64,000 nucleotides of DNA from Mucilaginibacter sabulilitoris (lineage in GTDB: Bacteria; Bacteroidota; Bacteroidia; Sphingobacteriales; Sphingobacteriaceae): positions 4,278,001 to 4,342,000 of the forward strand of contig NZ_CP139558.1 in NCBI RefSeq assembly GCF_034262375.1, in the 5' to 3' direction. The translations under genes were made by a program, and so were the position numbers. Positions 34,436 to 42,469 of the stretch are shown piece after piece (within the stretch, counting starts at the first letter, position 1; each line of letters starts with the position of its first letter). The notes under the pieces were generated by a model. That model saw nothing but the letters and a program-made list of their open reading frames with translations, ran no database searches and was not told where the DNA came from.

Positions 34436-35608
34436 ATGATACTCCATAGGGTAAAGATGGCAGATACCGGGCAGTTGGTGAACGTGCGGATAAGTGATGG
34501 CAAAATTGATAAAATAACTCTTACCGCTATTACTGATACCTCAAACATTCTGCAGCTTCATTTTGACGGTGCCATTATTTTTCCCGGGTTAATCAATTCG
34601 CATGACCATCTTGATTTTAATCTGTTTCCGCAGTTAGGCAACCGTACTTATAAAAACTATACGGAATGGGGAGTTTATATCCACAAACATTATAAACAGG
34701 AAATTACGGTTGTATTGAAAGTTCCGGAGCGCCTTCGTTTACTTTGGGGCATTTATAAAAATCTCCTTTGTGGGGTTACAACCGTGGTAAATCATGGTAA
34801 ACGTTTAGCTATTAGCAATCCACTTGTAACTGTATATGAGGACACACAAGACCTGCATTCAGCGGCATTTGAAAAGGCGTGGAAACTGAAAATGAATAAT
34901 CCGCTTAAAAAGAAATTACCAGTAGTGATACATACCGGTGAAGGGACTGACGAGGCCGCTGTAAAGGAAATTGACCAATTAATATACTGGAATAAACTTC
35001 ACAGAAATTTAGTAGGGATACATGCTGTTGCTATGACCGAAAAACAGTCGGCCTATTTTAACGGAATTGTTTGGTGCCCCGAATCAAATTACTTTTTATT
35101 AAATAAAACAGCGCCCATATCACAGTTAAAGCTGCACACCTCTATTCTATTTGGTACCGACTCTACACTTACCAGTAACTGGAACATTTGGGATCATATA
35201 ACCATGGCGCGCAAAACAGGGTTATTAAACGATAATGAATTATACAGGTCATTAAATGCAAACGCGGCAAAGGTATGGAACCTTAACACAGGCGAACTAA
35301 CAACGGGTAAAAATGCCGATATTGTTATAGCCGGGGAAAAACCCGGGGTTACGAATCTGGATGCTTTTTATAAAATTGCACCTGTTGATTTGTTACTGGT
35401 TGTTCATAAGGGTAATATCCGCTTGTTTGACCAGGGGTTATTAACCCAATTGGCACATTATTTAAAAGGTCGACACTTTAGTTTGATCAAAATAGATGAT
35501 GCTTTTAAGTATATTGAAGGAAATGTAGACGAGTTGATTGAGCTGATCAAATCTTATCTGCCTGACTTTATTTTTCCAATAGAAGTTATTGACCATCAAA
35601 TACTCTAA
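34436..35608 (+). CDS. Amidohydrolase family protein
   Basis: A 390-residue TIM-barrel metal hydrolase beginning right after the methyltransferase stop codon. The first metal site is GLINSHDHLDFNLFP with HxH (His57/His59 region). LPVVIHTGEGTDEAAV and GIHAVAMTEKQ give further ligand-type histidines, and SILFGTDSTLTSNWNIWDHI the Asp. The layout matches atrazine-hydrolase or imidazolonepropionase-type deaminases and amidases that cleave C-N bonds. Placed between a methyltransferase and a glycosyltransferase, it probably removes an acyl or amino group from a small molecule or glycan, but that is inference. Confidence 0.8.
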   Translation: MILHRVKMADTGQLVNVRISDGKIDKITLTAITDTSNILQLHFDGAIIFPGLINSHDHLDFNLFPQLGNRTYKNYTEWGVYIHKHYKQEITVVLKVPERLRLLWGIYKNLLCGVTTVVNHGKRLAISNPLVTVYEDTQDLHSAAFEKAWKLKMNNPLKKKLPVVIHTGEGTDEAAVKEIDQLIYWNKLHRNLVGIHAVAMTEKQSAYFNGIVWCPESNYFLLNKTAPISQLKLHTSILFGTDSTLTSNWNIWDHITMARKTGLLNDNELYRSLNANAAKVWNLNTGELTTGKNADIVIAGEKPGVTNLDAFYKIAPVDLLLVVHKGNIRLFDQGLLTQLAHYLKGRHFSLIKIDDAFKYIEGNVDELIELIKSYLPDFIFPIEVIDHQIL

Positions 35609-35610
35609 AA

Positions 35611-36723
35611 TTGATAAAACTGGTTGACCTTACCTATTATTCTCATCTTAATTACAAAAACCCAGGGCAGGTTTTTGAAAATCATTTCCCTGCTTTAGCT
35701 TTCGCTGCGCACCTTAAAAATGAACTTGATTTTAATTTTATAAAACATGCCTCTTTTGAGGAACAAGCCATTTTTGACGGTGTACCCTATTTCTTTTTCA
35801 AGGGTGGTAACAGGTTTTGGTCTGTGTCTTTTAAAACCCACCGGTTTATTAAAGAGTTAAAGCCCGATATTGTATTGGTACAAGGTTTTGTTTTTCCATT
35901 ACAGGTAATCTTTTTACGGTTGTTTTGCGGCAAAAACTTTAAAATAATTATTCAGCATCATGGTGAATTACCATTTGGTGGAGTAAGGGACCGATTTCAA
36001 AAAATAGCCTGCAGCATGGTGAACGGATTTATTTTTACAGCTGCCGGCAATGCGGATATATGGAAAAGAAAGAAAATTATCAAAGGCGGATCAAACATAT
36101 TTGAGTTACTGGAAGCCTCAACAGTTTTCAAAAAACAAGATAAACAAATAAGTAGAAAGCACACCGGAATAACCGGAGATTTCAATTTTTTGTGGGTAGG
36201 CAGGTTAAACGCCAATAAAGATCCGCTAACTGTTTTAAATGGGTTTGCGCAACACCTGCAAATAAATCCAAAAGCAAAGCTTTACATGATCTATCAAACA
36301 GAAGATATGTTGGCTGAGATGATGCAAATACTTGGCTCAACCCCGTCATTATCAAACGCGGTAGTATTGGTTGGTAAAGTTCAAAATGAAGAATTACCTT
36401 ATTGGTACAGTGCTGCTGATTTCTATATATCGGGCAGTCATAAAGAAGGAAGCGGATATGCGCTGCTCGAAGCTTTAGCCTGTGGCTGCATCCCAATTGT
36501 GACTGATATACCACCCTATCAGAAAATAATAGGAAACAGTAAATGTGGATTTTTATATGCGCCGGGAGATGCAAAGGCGCTTACCCAGTTGTTGAATACT
36601 ATTAATAATTTAGATAGAGAAAAAATTTCGATAGCTGCTTTAGATCATTTTAATAGAAACCTAACTGCCAAGAATATAGCTAATGATCTATTTGATATTT
36701 GCAATTATTTAATGGCCAAATAA
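35611..36723 (+). CDS. Glycosyltransferase family 4
   Basis: A 370-residue GT-B protein with a TTG start (MIKLVDLTYYSHLNYKNPGQ). FNFLWVGRLNANKDPLTVL starts the second domain, and GSHKEGSGYALLEALACGCIPIVTDIPP is the donor-binding E-x7-E segment. It follows the amidohydrolase gene by 2 bp and ends 15 bp inside the convergent GT4 gene on the minus strand. The acceptor could be a lipid or a small molecule; it is not known. Confidence 0.83.
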   Translation: MIKLVDLTYYSHLNYKNPGQVFENHFPALAFAAHLKNELDFNFIKHASFEEQAIFDGVPYFFFKGGNRFWSVSFKTHRFIKELKPDIVLVQGFVFPLQVIFLRLFCGKNFKIIIQHHGELPFGGVRDRFQKIACSMVNGFIFTAAGNADIWKRKKIIKGGSNIFELLEASTVFKKQDKQISRKHTGITGDFNFLWVGRLNANKDPLTVLNGFAQHLQINPKAKLYMIYQTEDMLAEMMQILGSTPSLSNAVVLVGKVQNEELPYWYSAADFYISGSHKEGSGYALLEALACGCIPIVTDIPPYQKIIGNSKCGFLYAPGDAKALTQLLNTINNLDREKISIAALDHFNRNLTAKNIANDLFDICNYLMAK

Positions 36724-37764
36724 AGCTGCTACTTTGGCTGTGATAGTTTGAATGGGATAAGCTAATACAGGCTCATGCTTTAAATTAGGGTTGTTAAGCA
36801 GGTTTTTAATTATATCGGGTAAGTGCTCGGCGTTATCCGGTACATGGTGTTGGGCCGGACGCACATCCATTCCTTTTACTAAACTCACCACATGACAGCC
36901 TGCGTACAAAGCTTCACTTACTACGGTACTATAGCCTTCGTACGCCGATGTATGCAACAGTATTTTTGAGTGCTGCATCGAGGCAAGTACTTCCGGATGC
37001 GGCAACTCTCCTTTTAACTGCACATTATTTTCCAGTTTAAATCTTTTTATCTGTTTTTCAAGGTTATGCATTTCAGGACCCTTACCGCAAATAACTGCTT
37101 TTATTTCAGGGAACTCTGTAATTAAATTCTTAATCACATTAACAAATAAATTATATTGCTTAAGAGGGATAAGTGAGCCCACGCCTATAATATCAATATC
37201 CCTTTCACCGGGCGCCGTATTAAAAAGTGCGGTTTCTATTCCAGAGGGGATAACATGTTTCGGAAGTATGTCATAATTTATTCTGAATTCATTTGCTAAA
37301 AAATCAGATATGGCTATTAATGATTTTCCTTCTGGTTTTATCCGGTTTACGTATTCGTTGCCTGCTTTTGCATCCTGGCCGAGCAGCCATATATAATGTG
37401 GTAAGCCGTTTTTTTTTGCAAAACGGTTGCCCATAAAAGCACATTCACCAATCCAAAAGCTCAGCAGTCCGCAAAGCTTATATTTATTATGTATTTTTTT
37501 TAGACTTTTCCATACGCGCCGCCAGGTAATTAATCTGAATACTTGTCCCTTTCCCTTACCGGCAAGCGCAATAACCTCCACTCCATACCAATTATAAGTG
37601 GAAGCTTCAAAAGGATATTGAAAACTGATTACAATAATATGTAACTGTGGATAATGTTGTTTTAAAGCCCGTACAAAAATTTGCATGGGGGGTATACATG
37701 TAGTATCGTTGGTATCGCCCGGGAAACCAGGGCTCAGTATCACCAATGCTTCGGGTTTATTCAT
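36709..37764 (-). CDS. Glycosyltransferase family 4
   Basis: A 351-residue GT-B protein. The N-terminal motif is LSPGFPGDTNDTTCIPPMQIFV. The second domain begins near IDIIGVGSLIPLKQYNLFVNVI, and HTSAYEGYSTVVSEALYAGCHVVSLVK is the donor-binding site with its Glu pair. It overlaps the upstream ABC exporter gene by 8 bp, so the two are cotranscribed from the 39463-39488 motif, and its tail overlaps the convergent GT4 gene by 15 bp. Confidence 0.85.
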   Translation of the reverse strand: MNKPEALVILSPGFPGDTNDTTCIPPMQIFVRALKQHYPQLHIIVISFQYPFEASTYNWYGVEVIALAGKGKGQVFRLITWRRVWKSLKKIHNKYKLCGLLSFWIGECAFMGNRFAKKNGLPHYIWLLGQDAKAGNEYVNRIKPEGKSLIAISDFLANEFRINYDILPKHVIPSGIETALFNTAPGERDIDIIGVGSLIPLKQYNLFVNVIKNLITEFPEIKAVICGKGPEMHNLEKQIKRFKLENNVQLKGELPHPEVLASMQHSKILLHTSAYEGYSTVVSEALYAGCHVVSLVKGMDVRPAQHHVPDNAEHLPDIIKNLLNNPNLKHEPVLAYPIQTITAKVAALFGH

Positions 37765-39424
37765 TAAAGGAAACTATTTTGTTGCAATAAGCCAGGCTTG
37801 CTGCATTATGAGTAACAAACAGTATAATTTTTCCCTGTGCAGCAAGTTGCTTTAGCTGTACAAGTATAACCTCTTCGGCCTGTTGATCCATTTCACCAAA
37901 AGGCTCATCCATTATCAACATATCAAAATCATGATAAAGCGCACGGGCAAGCATAACTCTTTGCCTTTGTCCCCCGCTCAGATTCTTGCCGTTTTCCCGT
38001 ATCACTTTATTCAGCCCCTCAGCATTTCCCGATAAAAGAGCATTAAGCCCGCAAATAGCAATTACACCGGCTAATTTTTCATGATCCGCATCATCATCAC
38101 TAAGCGTTATGTTTTTAAGGATAGTGTCATGTATAAAATAGTTTTGCTGTTTTATATAAGCTATCCTTTTCCAATATTGTTTTCTCTGTCCTATATCGGA
38201 TAAGTTTTCATTGATCAGGATATCTCCTGAATCGGCTTTCAAAAAGCCTAAAAGTAAATTGATCAGCGTTGTTTTACCCCGTCCGGATACTCCCGATACA
38301 CCTGCCATGTCACCCTTGTCAATGGTAAAACTGACATCATCCAGTATATTATGATCCTTGTAATTAAAACTGACCTTATCAAATCTGATAGATACTATAT
38401 GATCAGGAATAACATCATTCGATTTAACTACAGGCTCATTTATCGTCAACAAGTCATGAAGCGTAAATTCATATGTTTTTATTTGTCCGCTACTGTTGAG
38501 TATTTTGATTATCCCCGGAATAATTTTATAAGCAGCGGCCATAAAAATGCCTATAGAAAGCAGGTCAATTACAGGTGCCCCGACAGACCATTTATTGATT
38601 ACAATCAATACGAAAAAGCCAAATACAGCAAAAACTTCTACCAGACGCGATGGTAAAGACTGTATAGTTTGTTGTGTTGCCAGATTTTCATTTAACTGTT
38701 GCTGATAATTATAATAACGATTAGTTAAAAAATAACTTTTATCATAAATATTGCTTTCTACAAAGCCGGCTAACGACTCCTGTAGATGTTGTATAGTTTT
38801 TTCGCTGGCCAGTTTGGTATGCACCCTTACCTGCTTTGATCGCCGTTTTATAAAATAGGCCAGCACAATTATGGGCGGCATAAGTAATAATAACAATAAT
38901 AAGAACAACACAGGCTGGTAAATCAATATGGCAATTACAGTAAATAATATCAGGGTACTCTGCGAAATAATCTGCTGAGTATTTGTCAGAATATAATGAC
39001 TAAATTCTATGGGTTGCTGGCTTATTTGCCGGATAAGAACGGATGAATCAACATGTACAAAACGTATGTAGTCATCCTTCATAAAATGAATAATGTTTTT
39101 TTTCGATAGCCTTGAGGCAACTCCATAAAAAAAATGATGCTGAAAACGAAGTATCAAATATCCAAACCAGTTTTTCAGACTAAAAAGAATTAAAAAAACA
39201 CTTATAAGCGATATCGAATCTTTATTGAACCAGCTATCGGGCAGAAACATAACCCTGGGGTTTATCTCTTTACCAGACGTATAAAAACCTATAACCAACA
39301 ACAACAGGCCCAGAAAAGCAATATCAAGTATGCTGATAAGCAAATCGAACAGAATAAGCCTGCCCATACTTGCTTTTTCTTTTGTGTTCAGCAAGGTCAA
39401 AATCCCTTTAATTATTTGCTTCAA
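37757..39424 (-). CDS. ABC transporter, fused permease and ATP-binding protein
   Basis: A 555-residue half-transporter of the type I exporter class. Six membrane helices lie in residues about 20-300. The nucleotide-binding domain has Walker A GVSGRGKTTLINL (Arg instead of the more common Ser after GVSG), signature LSGGQRQRVMLARAL, and Walker B DMLIMDEPFGEMD with a D-loop. It would act as a homodimer to move a lipid or small molecule outward. The following GT4 gene and the ECF motif upstream link it to the radical SAM and glycan genes. Confidence 0.9.
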   Translation of the reverse strand: MKQIIKGILTLLNTKEKASMGRLILFDLLISILDIAFLGLLLLVIGFYTSGKEINPRVMFLPDSWFNKDSISLISVFLILFSLKNWFGYLILRFQHHFFYGVASRLSKKNIIHFMKDDYIRFVHVDSSVLIRQISQQPIEFSHYILTNTQQIISQSTLILFTVIAILIYQPVLFLLLLLLLMPPIIVLAYFIKRRSKQVRVHTKLASEKTIQHLQESLAGFVESNIYDKSYFLTNRYYNYQQQLNENLATQQTIQSLPSRLVEVFAVFGFFVLIVINKWSVGAPVIDLLSIGIFMAAAYKIIPGIIKILNSSGQIKTYEFTLHDLLTINEPVVKSNDVIPDHIVSIRFDKVSFNYKDHNILDDVSFTIDKGDMAGVSGVSGRGKTTLINLLLGFLKADSGDILINENLSDIGQRKQYWKRIAYIKQQNYFIHDTILKNITLSDDDADHEKLAGVIAICGLNALLSGNAEGLNKVIRENGKNLSGGQRQRVMLARALYHDFDMLIMDEPFGEMDQQAEEVILVQLKQLAAQGKIILFVTHNAASLAYCNKIVSFNE

Positions 39425-39462
39425 GACGCCGGTAAGTTATTATTTGGTAATTACCTATCATT

Positions 39463-39488
39463 ACGAACCTAAAAGCACATTGGTTGCC
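39463..39488 (-). promoter_or_regulatory. Putative ECF promoter of the ABC exporter-GT4 operon
   Basis: On the minus strand: GGCAACC (39488-39482), 16 nt, CGT (39465-39463), followed by AATGAT. The exporter ATG at 39424 is 38 bp downstream, and the OmpA terminator lies just upstream. Confidence 0.72.
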
Positions 39489-39500
39489 AGCTATAATGTA

Positions 39501-39534
39501 TAATGCCCCGGTAAAATCATTTACCGGGGCATTA
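39501..39534. terminator. Terminator of the small OmpA gene
   Basis: A perfect 15-bp stem (39501-39515 with 39520-39534) around the loop ATCA is rich in G/C at its centre. It ends the OmpA-like transcript from the right before the ECF motif of the ABC operon. The T-run on the minus-strand side is weak. Confidence 0.8.
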
Positions 39535-39557
39535 TTTCAGCAGGATTATAAGGTATT

Positions 39558-40091
39558 TTATTTATTAACCTTGATCTCAACCCTGCGATTTTGTATTCTT
39601 CCATCCTCGGTGCTGTTATCGGCAATAGGATTGCTTTCACCATAACCTTTTACAGTTAAGTTGTCTCCGCTTATACCGCTGTTTACGAGGTACAATTTTA
39701 CAGAGTTTGCTCTTTCAACAGATAGTTCCATATTGTGCTCCGGGGTTCCTTCGGCAGAAGCGTTGCCATTCAGTACAAATTTTACTGTTTTATCTTTCTT
39801 CATCTCAGCGGCGGCCTGATCCAGGCTTTGGTACGATGATGTTCTTAATACGGCAGAATTAAATTCAAACTGAATATTGCTGAAATTATAATTAGGTGCA
39901 GCTGGCGGCGGCGGAGGTGTTTCTTGTTTTGCAGGAGCAGGTGCCGGAGCCGGTTGTGGTTTTGGTGCGTATTGTTGTTCTGTTTCAACCGGTACTGGTT
40001 TTTGAGCCAGTTTTTTCGATTTACATGACAATACCGTAATAGCTAATAGTGCAAAGATTAGGGGAAATAAAGGTGTTTTTAAAGCTTTCAT
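39558..40091 (-). CDS. Pal-like OmpA family lipoprotein
   Basis: The ATG at 40091 gives 177 residues; the longer frame to 40223 adds 44 residues of non-signal sequence. A lipoprotein signal (MKALKTPLFPLIFALLAITVLSC) ends at the lipobox Cys. A Pro/Ala-rich spacer (PVPVETEQQYAPKPQPAPAPAPA) precedes the OmpA domain (about 75-177) with NGNASAEGTPEHNMELSVERANSVKLYL and IQNRRVEIKVN. It tethers the outer membrane to peptidoglycan. Confidence 0.88.
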   Translation of the reverse strand: MKALKTPLFPLIFALLAITVLSCKSKKLAQKPVPVETEQQYAPKPQPAPAPAPAKQETPPPPPAAPNYNFSNIQFEFNSAVLRTSSYQSLDQAAAEMKKDKTVKFVLNGNASAEGTPEHNMELSVERANSVKLYLVNSGISGDNLTVKGYGESNPIADNSTEDGRIQNRRVEIKVNK

Positions 40092-40246
40092 CGCTAAGTT
40101 TTGTTTTTTTGTAAACATAAAAAATATTCGTGATTTCAACCTAAATTGAATATAACACATTGATAAATAAAGGATTTGGCGGCCATTTTGTTTGAAATAA
40201 GCCCCCACGTACCTATCGATCATTTACCGGTACCTAAACGATGAGT

Positions 40247-40272
40247 TCATTGCTTAAGTATTTAAGCAATGA
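40247..40272. repeat. Perfect 11-bp hairpin
   Basis: TCATTGCTTAA (40247-40257) and its reverse complement (40262-40272) surround a 4-nt loop. It lies between the OmpA and DoxX genes, both on the minus strand. It could end the DoxX transcript, but only a short A/T-rich tract follows, so the role is open. Confidence 0.5.
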
Positions 40273-40447
40273 TTTAGCCTTATTACATTATTGCATTTAT
40301 CGTATTCAAATAATTGCTAAAGAGCATGTTAATATTAACCTTTAGTTTTTAAATTATTATTAAGCAATAAAAAAGTATCCTTATTTCTATTTTTTCTGAT
40401 AATTATTGCACCAAAAGGAATTGGTCAACACTTCCTTATCATTTTGC

Positions 40448-40852
40448 TTAGGACAAACTCATCACCAGATCATCATTATTCTGGGTATTTGCTTTAAGTT
40501 TTTTGTGATAATAGATGTAAGAACCAGCTGCTACCGCAATGATAATAAACATTGGCGCCCAGTTACCGATTGATTTCCCGGAATTTATAATTGAATAAGT
40601 AGCACCAATTAAATCGAACGTTAAACCAGCATACGCCCATTCTTTAATACGGGGATAACCAGGGATTAAGATGGCAATCACGCCTAATATTTTAGCGAAG
40701 CCCAAAAATGGTATGATATAAGTTGGATATCCCATTTCTTTGAATCCCTCCACTGCTATGGGCATCACAAGCGCGTCAGGTATCGCCGAGCCTAACATAA
40801 AGAACGCGAATAACCCTGTTAAAATCCAATAAATTATTTTTGTCTTTTTCAT
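40448..40852 (-). CDS. DoxX family membrane protein
   Basis: The ATG at 40852 gives 134 residues with four hydrophobic helices; the longer frame adds 20 residues that look non-coding. IIYWILTGLFAFFMLGSAIPDALVMP, GYPTYIIPFLGFAKILGVIAIL and EWAYAGLTFDLIGATYS are the DoxX-like pattern of a small quinone- or redox-linked membrane protein of unknown role. It is divergent from the GlxA-type regulator, and a perfect inverted repeat lies between them. Confidence 0.85.
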   Translation of the reverse strand: MKKTKIIYWILTGLFAFFMLGSAIPDALVMPIAVEGFKEMGYPTYIIPFLGFAKILGVIAILIPGYPRIKEWAYAGLTFDLIGATYSIINSGKSIGNWAPMFIIIAVAAGSYIYYHKKLKANTQNNDDLVMSLS

Positions 40853-40908
40853 GATGATTGATTTATTTAGTTTTAAAATTATTACTCCCGTAAAATTAAA
40901 GCTACATT

Positions 40909-40932
40909 GCATTAGGAATGAGGGCCTAATGC
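40909..40932. promoter_or_regulatory. Candidate operator, perfect 8-bp inverted repeat
   Basis: GCATTAGG (40909-40916) and CCTAATGC (40925-40932) are exact inverted copies separated by 8 bp, giving 16 bp between centres. The site lies in the region between doxX and the GlxA-type gene, so it could bind the regulator as a dimer. Binding is inference. Confidence 0.55.
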
Positions 40933-40982
40933 GGCTGTTTTAGGGGCTGATTACGACTAAGTTACAAAACCTATTTATCTAT

Positions 40983-41960
40983 ATGAGACATATATCAATA
41001 CTTGTACCCAGGAGAGCTATACTTGGGAGTTTGGAGGGTTCGCGCCAATTGCTTACACAGGTGAATCAGTTTTTTATGGCTGCCGGCAAAGAACCTATTT
41101 TTAAGGTTGAGCTCGTGGGGCTTACCAAGGAAACACCTGTTAGTGGTGGTTTATTTACGGTTAATTCAAACAAAACAATTGGTGAAGTTCAAAAAACCGA
41201 CCTGATCATTATTCCTGCAATTGATGGTGATATCAGTGTTGAGGTTGAAAACAACAAAGCATTTTTACCCTGGATAACTGAACAATATAATAATGGTGCT
41301 GAGGTAGCCAGTTTGTGTATGGGTGCGTTTTTGTTAGCATCAACCGGTTTGTTAAACGGAAAAAAATGTGCTACGCATTGGATGGCGGCTAATGATTTCA
41401 GAAGAATGTTCCCGGAGGTTAACCTTGTTACGGAAAAAATTATTACCGATGAGCAGGGGCTTTATTCGAGCGGCGGGGCTTTCTCGTACCTTAATCTTAT
41501 CTTATATCTTATAGAAAAGTTTGCAGGTCGTGATATAGCCATTTTAAGTGCAAAGGTGTTTGCCATTGAAATGGAACGTAGCAACCAATCGTCATTTATT
41601 ATTTTCCAGGGACAAAAAGATCATGCCGACGATCCAATTAAAAAAGCACAGGAATTTATTGAGAAAAACTATCAGGATAAGATCACGGTAGAACAATTGG
41701 CCTCTATGTTTGCACTCGGTCGCCGAAACCTGGAGCGCAGGTTTAAAAAAGCTACAGCCAATACTGTGGCCGAATATATACAACGCGTAAAAATAGAAGC
41801 TGCCAAAGTAAGCCTCGAAACTTCCCGCGAAAATGTAAACGAAGTAATGTATAATGTTGGTTACACCGATACCAAAGCTTTCCGTACCACATTTAAACGC
41901 ATAACAGGCCTATCTCCTATTGATTACAGGAATAAATACCAACGGGAATATGCCGCTTAA
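40983..41960 (+). CDS. GlxA-type transcriptional regulator (DJ-1/PfpI plus AraC HTH)
   Basis: A 325-residue protein. The N-terminal half is a DJ-1/PfpI-like domain (residues about 1-180), with the nucleophile-elbow-like VASLCMGAFLLASTG and CATHWMA. The C-terminal half is an AraC-family DNA-binding domain (about 220-320) with two helix-turn-helix units, the first around ITVEQLASMFALGRRNLERRFKKATA and the second ending in DTKAFRTTFKRITGLSPIDYRNKY. It probably controls the divergent doxX gene in response to an unknown small molecule. Confidence 0.9.
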   Translation: MRHISILVPRRAILGSLEGSRQLLTQVNQFFMAAGKEPIFKVELVGLTKETPVSGGLFTVNSNKTIGEVQKTDLIIIPAIDGDISVEVENNKAFLPWITEQYNNGAEVASLCMGAFLLASTGLLNGKKCATHWMAANDFRRMFPEVNLVTEKIITDEQGLYSSGGAFSYLNLILYLIEKFAGRDIAILSAKVFAIEMERSNQSSFIIFQGQKDHADDPIKKAQEFIEKNYQDKITVEQLASMFALGRRNLERRFKKATANTVAEYIQRVKIEAAKVSLETSRENVNEVMYNVGYTDTKAFRTTFKRITGLSPIDYRNKYQREYAA

Positions 41961-41982
41961 ACATAGCCGCTATTGGTAAATA

Positions 41983-42456
41983 TCAGGGCATTACCGACGG
42001 TTTCTGAGCAAGTATATACTTTATCCTTTCCTGCTGCTGTAAGGTATCAGAGGTAGCATTGAGATCACGTCCCTCAAATTTCTGATAGCTTATAGCCGCG
42101 CGACCTGTGCCTGTCGTTTTTATTACTTCAACAGATAAAAGGTCACCCGGTATTCTGGCGCCAAACCAGCGGTCGTCGTTCTGCTGTTTCCAGGTAACTA
42201 AGGTGAAATTTTCACCGGATGGGTAACTTACATTTCCTGCAATGGCCGTTTTTAATGCAAGCTCATTTCCATATAACGTAGACATGGTATTATTCTTTCT
42301 GTTGAAAGATGAAGTGATCACCTTTAAATTTTTGTCAAATTTAAACGACGCGGGTATCGCAGCTTTCTTATTCAAAAGTTCTTCGCTTGGCTTGCGATTA
42401 TTGCAGGCAAGTGATACTAAAATTAGAACTATAGATAAAATATATAATGATTTCAT
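41983..42456 (-). CDS. Cytochrome P460-associated lipoprotein-like protein
   Basis: The ATG at 42456 gives 157 residues with signal SIVLILVSLACNN and a lipobox-type Cys. NTMSTLYGNELALKTAIAGN and ENFTLVTWKQQNDDRWFGARIPGDLLSVEVI resemble proteins encoded next to cytochrome P460 genes. No CxxCH is present. It starts 13 bp after the stop of the P460-type gene, so both are secreted and probably act together on an electron-transfer or detoxification task. Confidence 0.65.
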   Translation of the reverse strand: MKSLYILSIVLILVSLACNNRKPSEELLNKKAAIPASFKFDKNLKVITSSFNRKNNTMSTLYGNELALKTAIAGNVSYPSGENFTLVTWKQQNDDRWFGARIPGDLLSVEVIKTTGTGRAAISYQKFEGRDLNATSDTLQQQERIKYILAQKPSVMP

Positions 42457-42469
42457 AATTAGATACTTA

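Noticed and set aside
37425..37431. GGCAACC on the minus strand followed at 16 nt by CGG
   Set aside because: It lies within the coding part of a GT4 gene (KKNGLPH region), ends in CGG not CGT, and no gene starts nearby.
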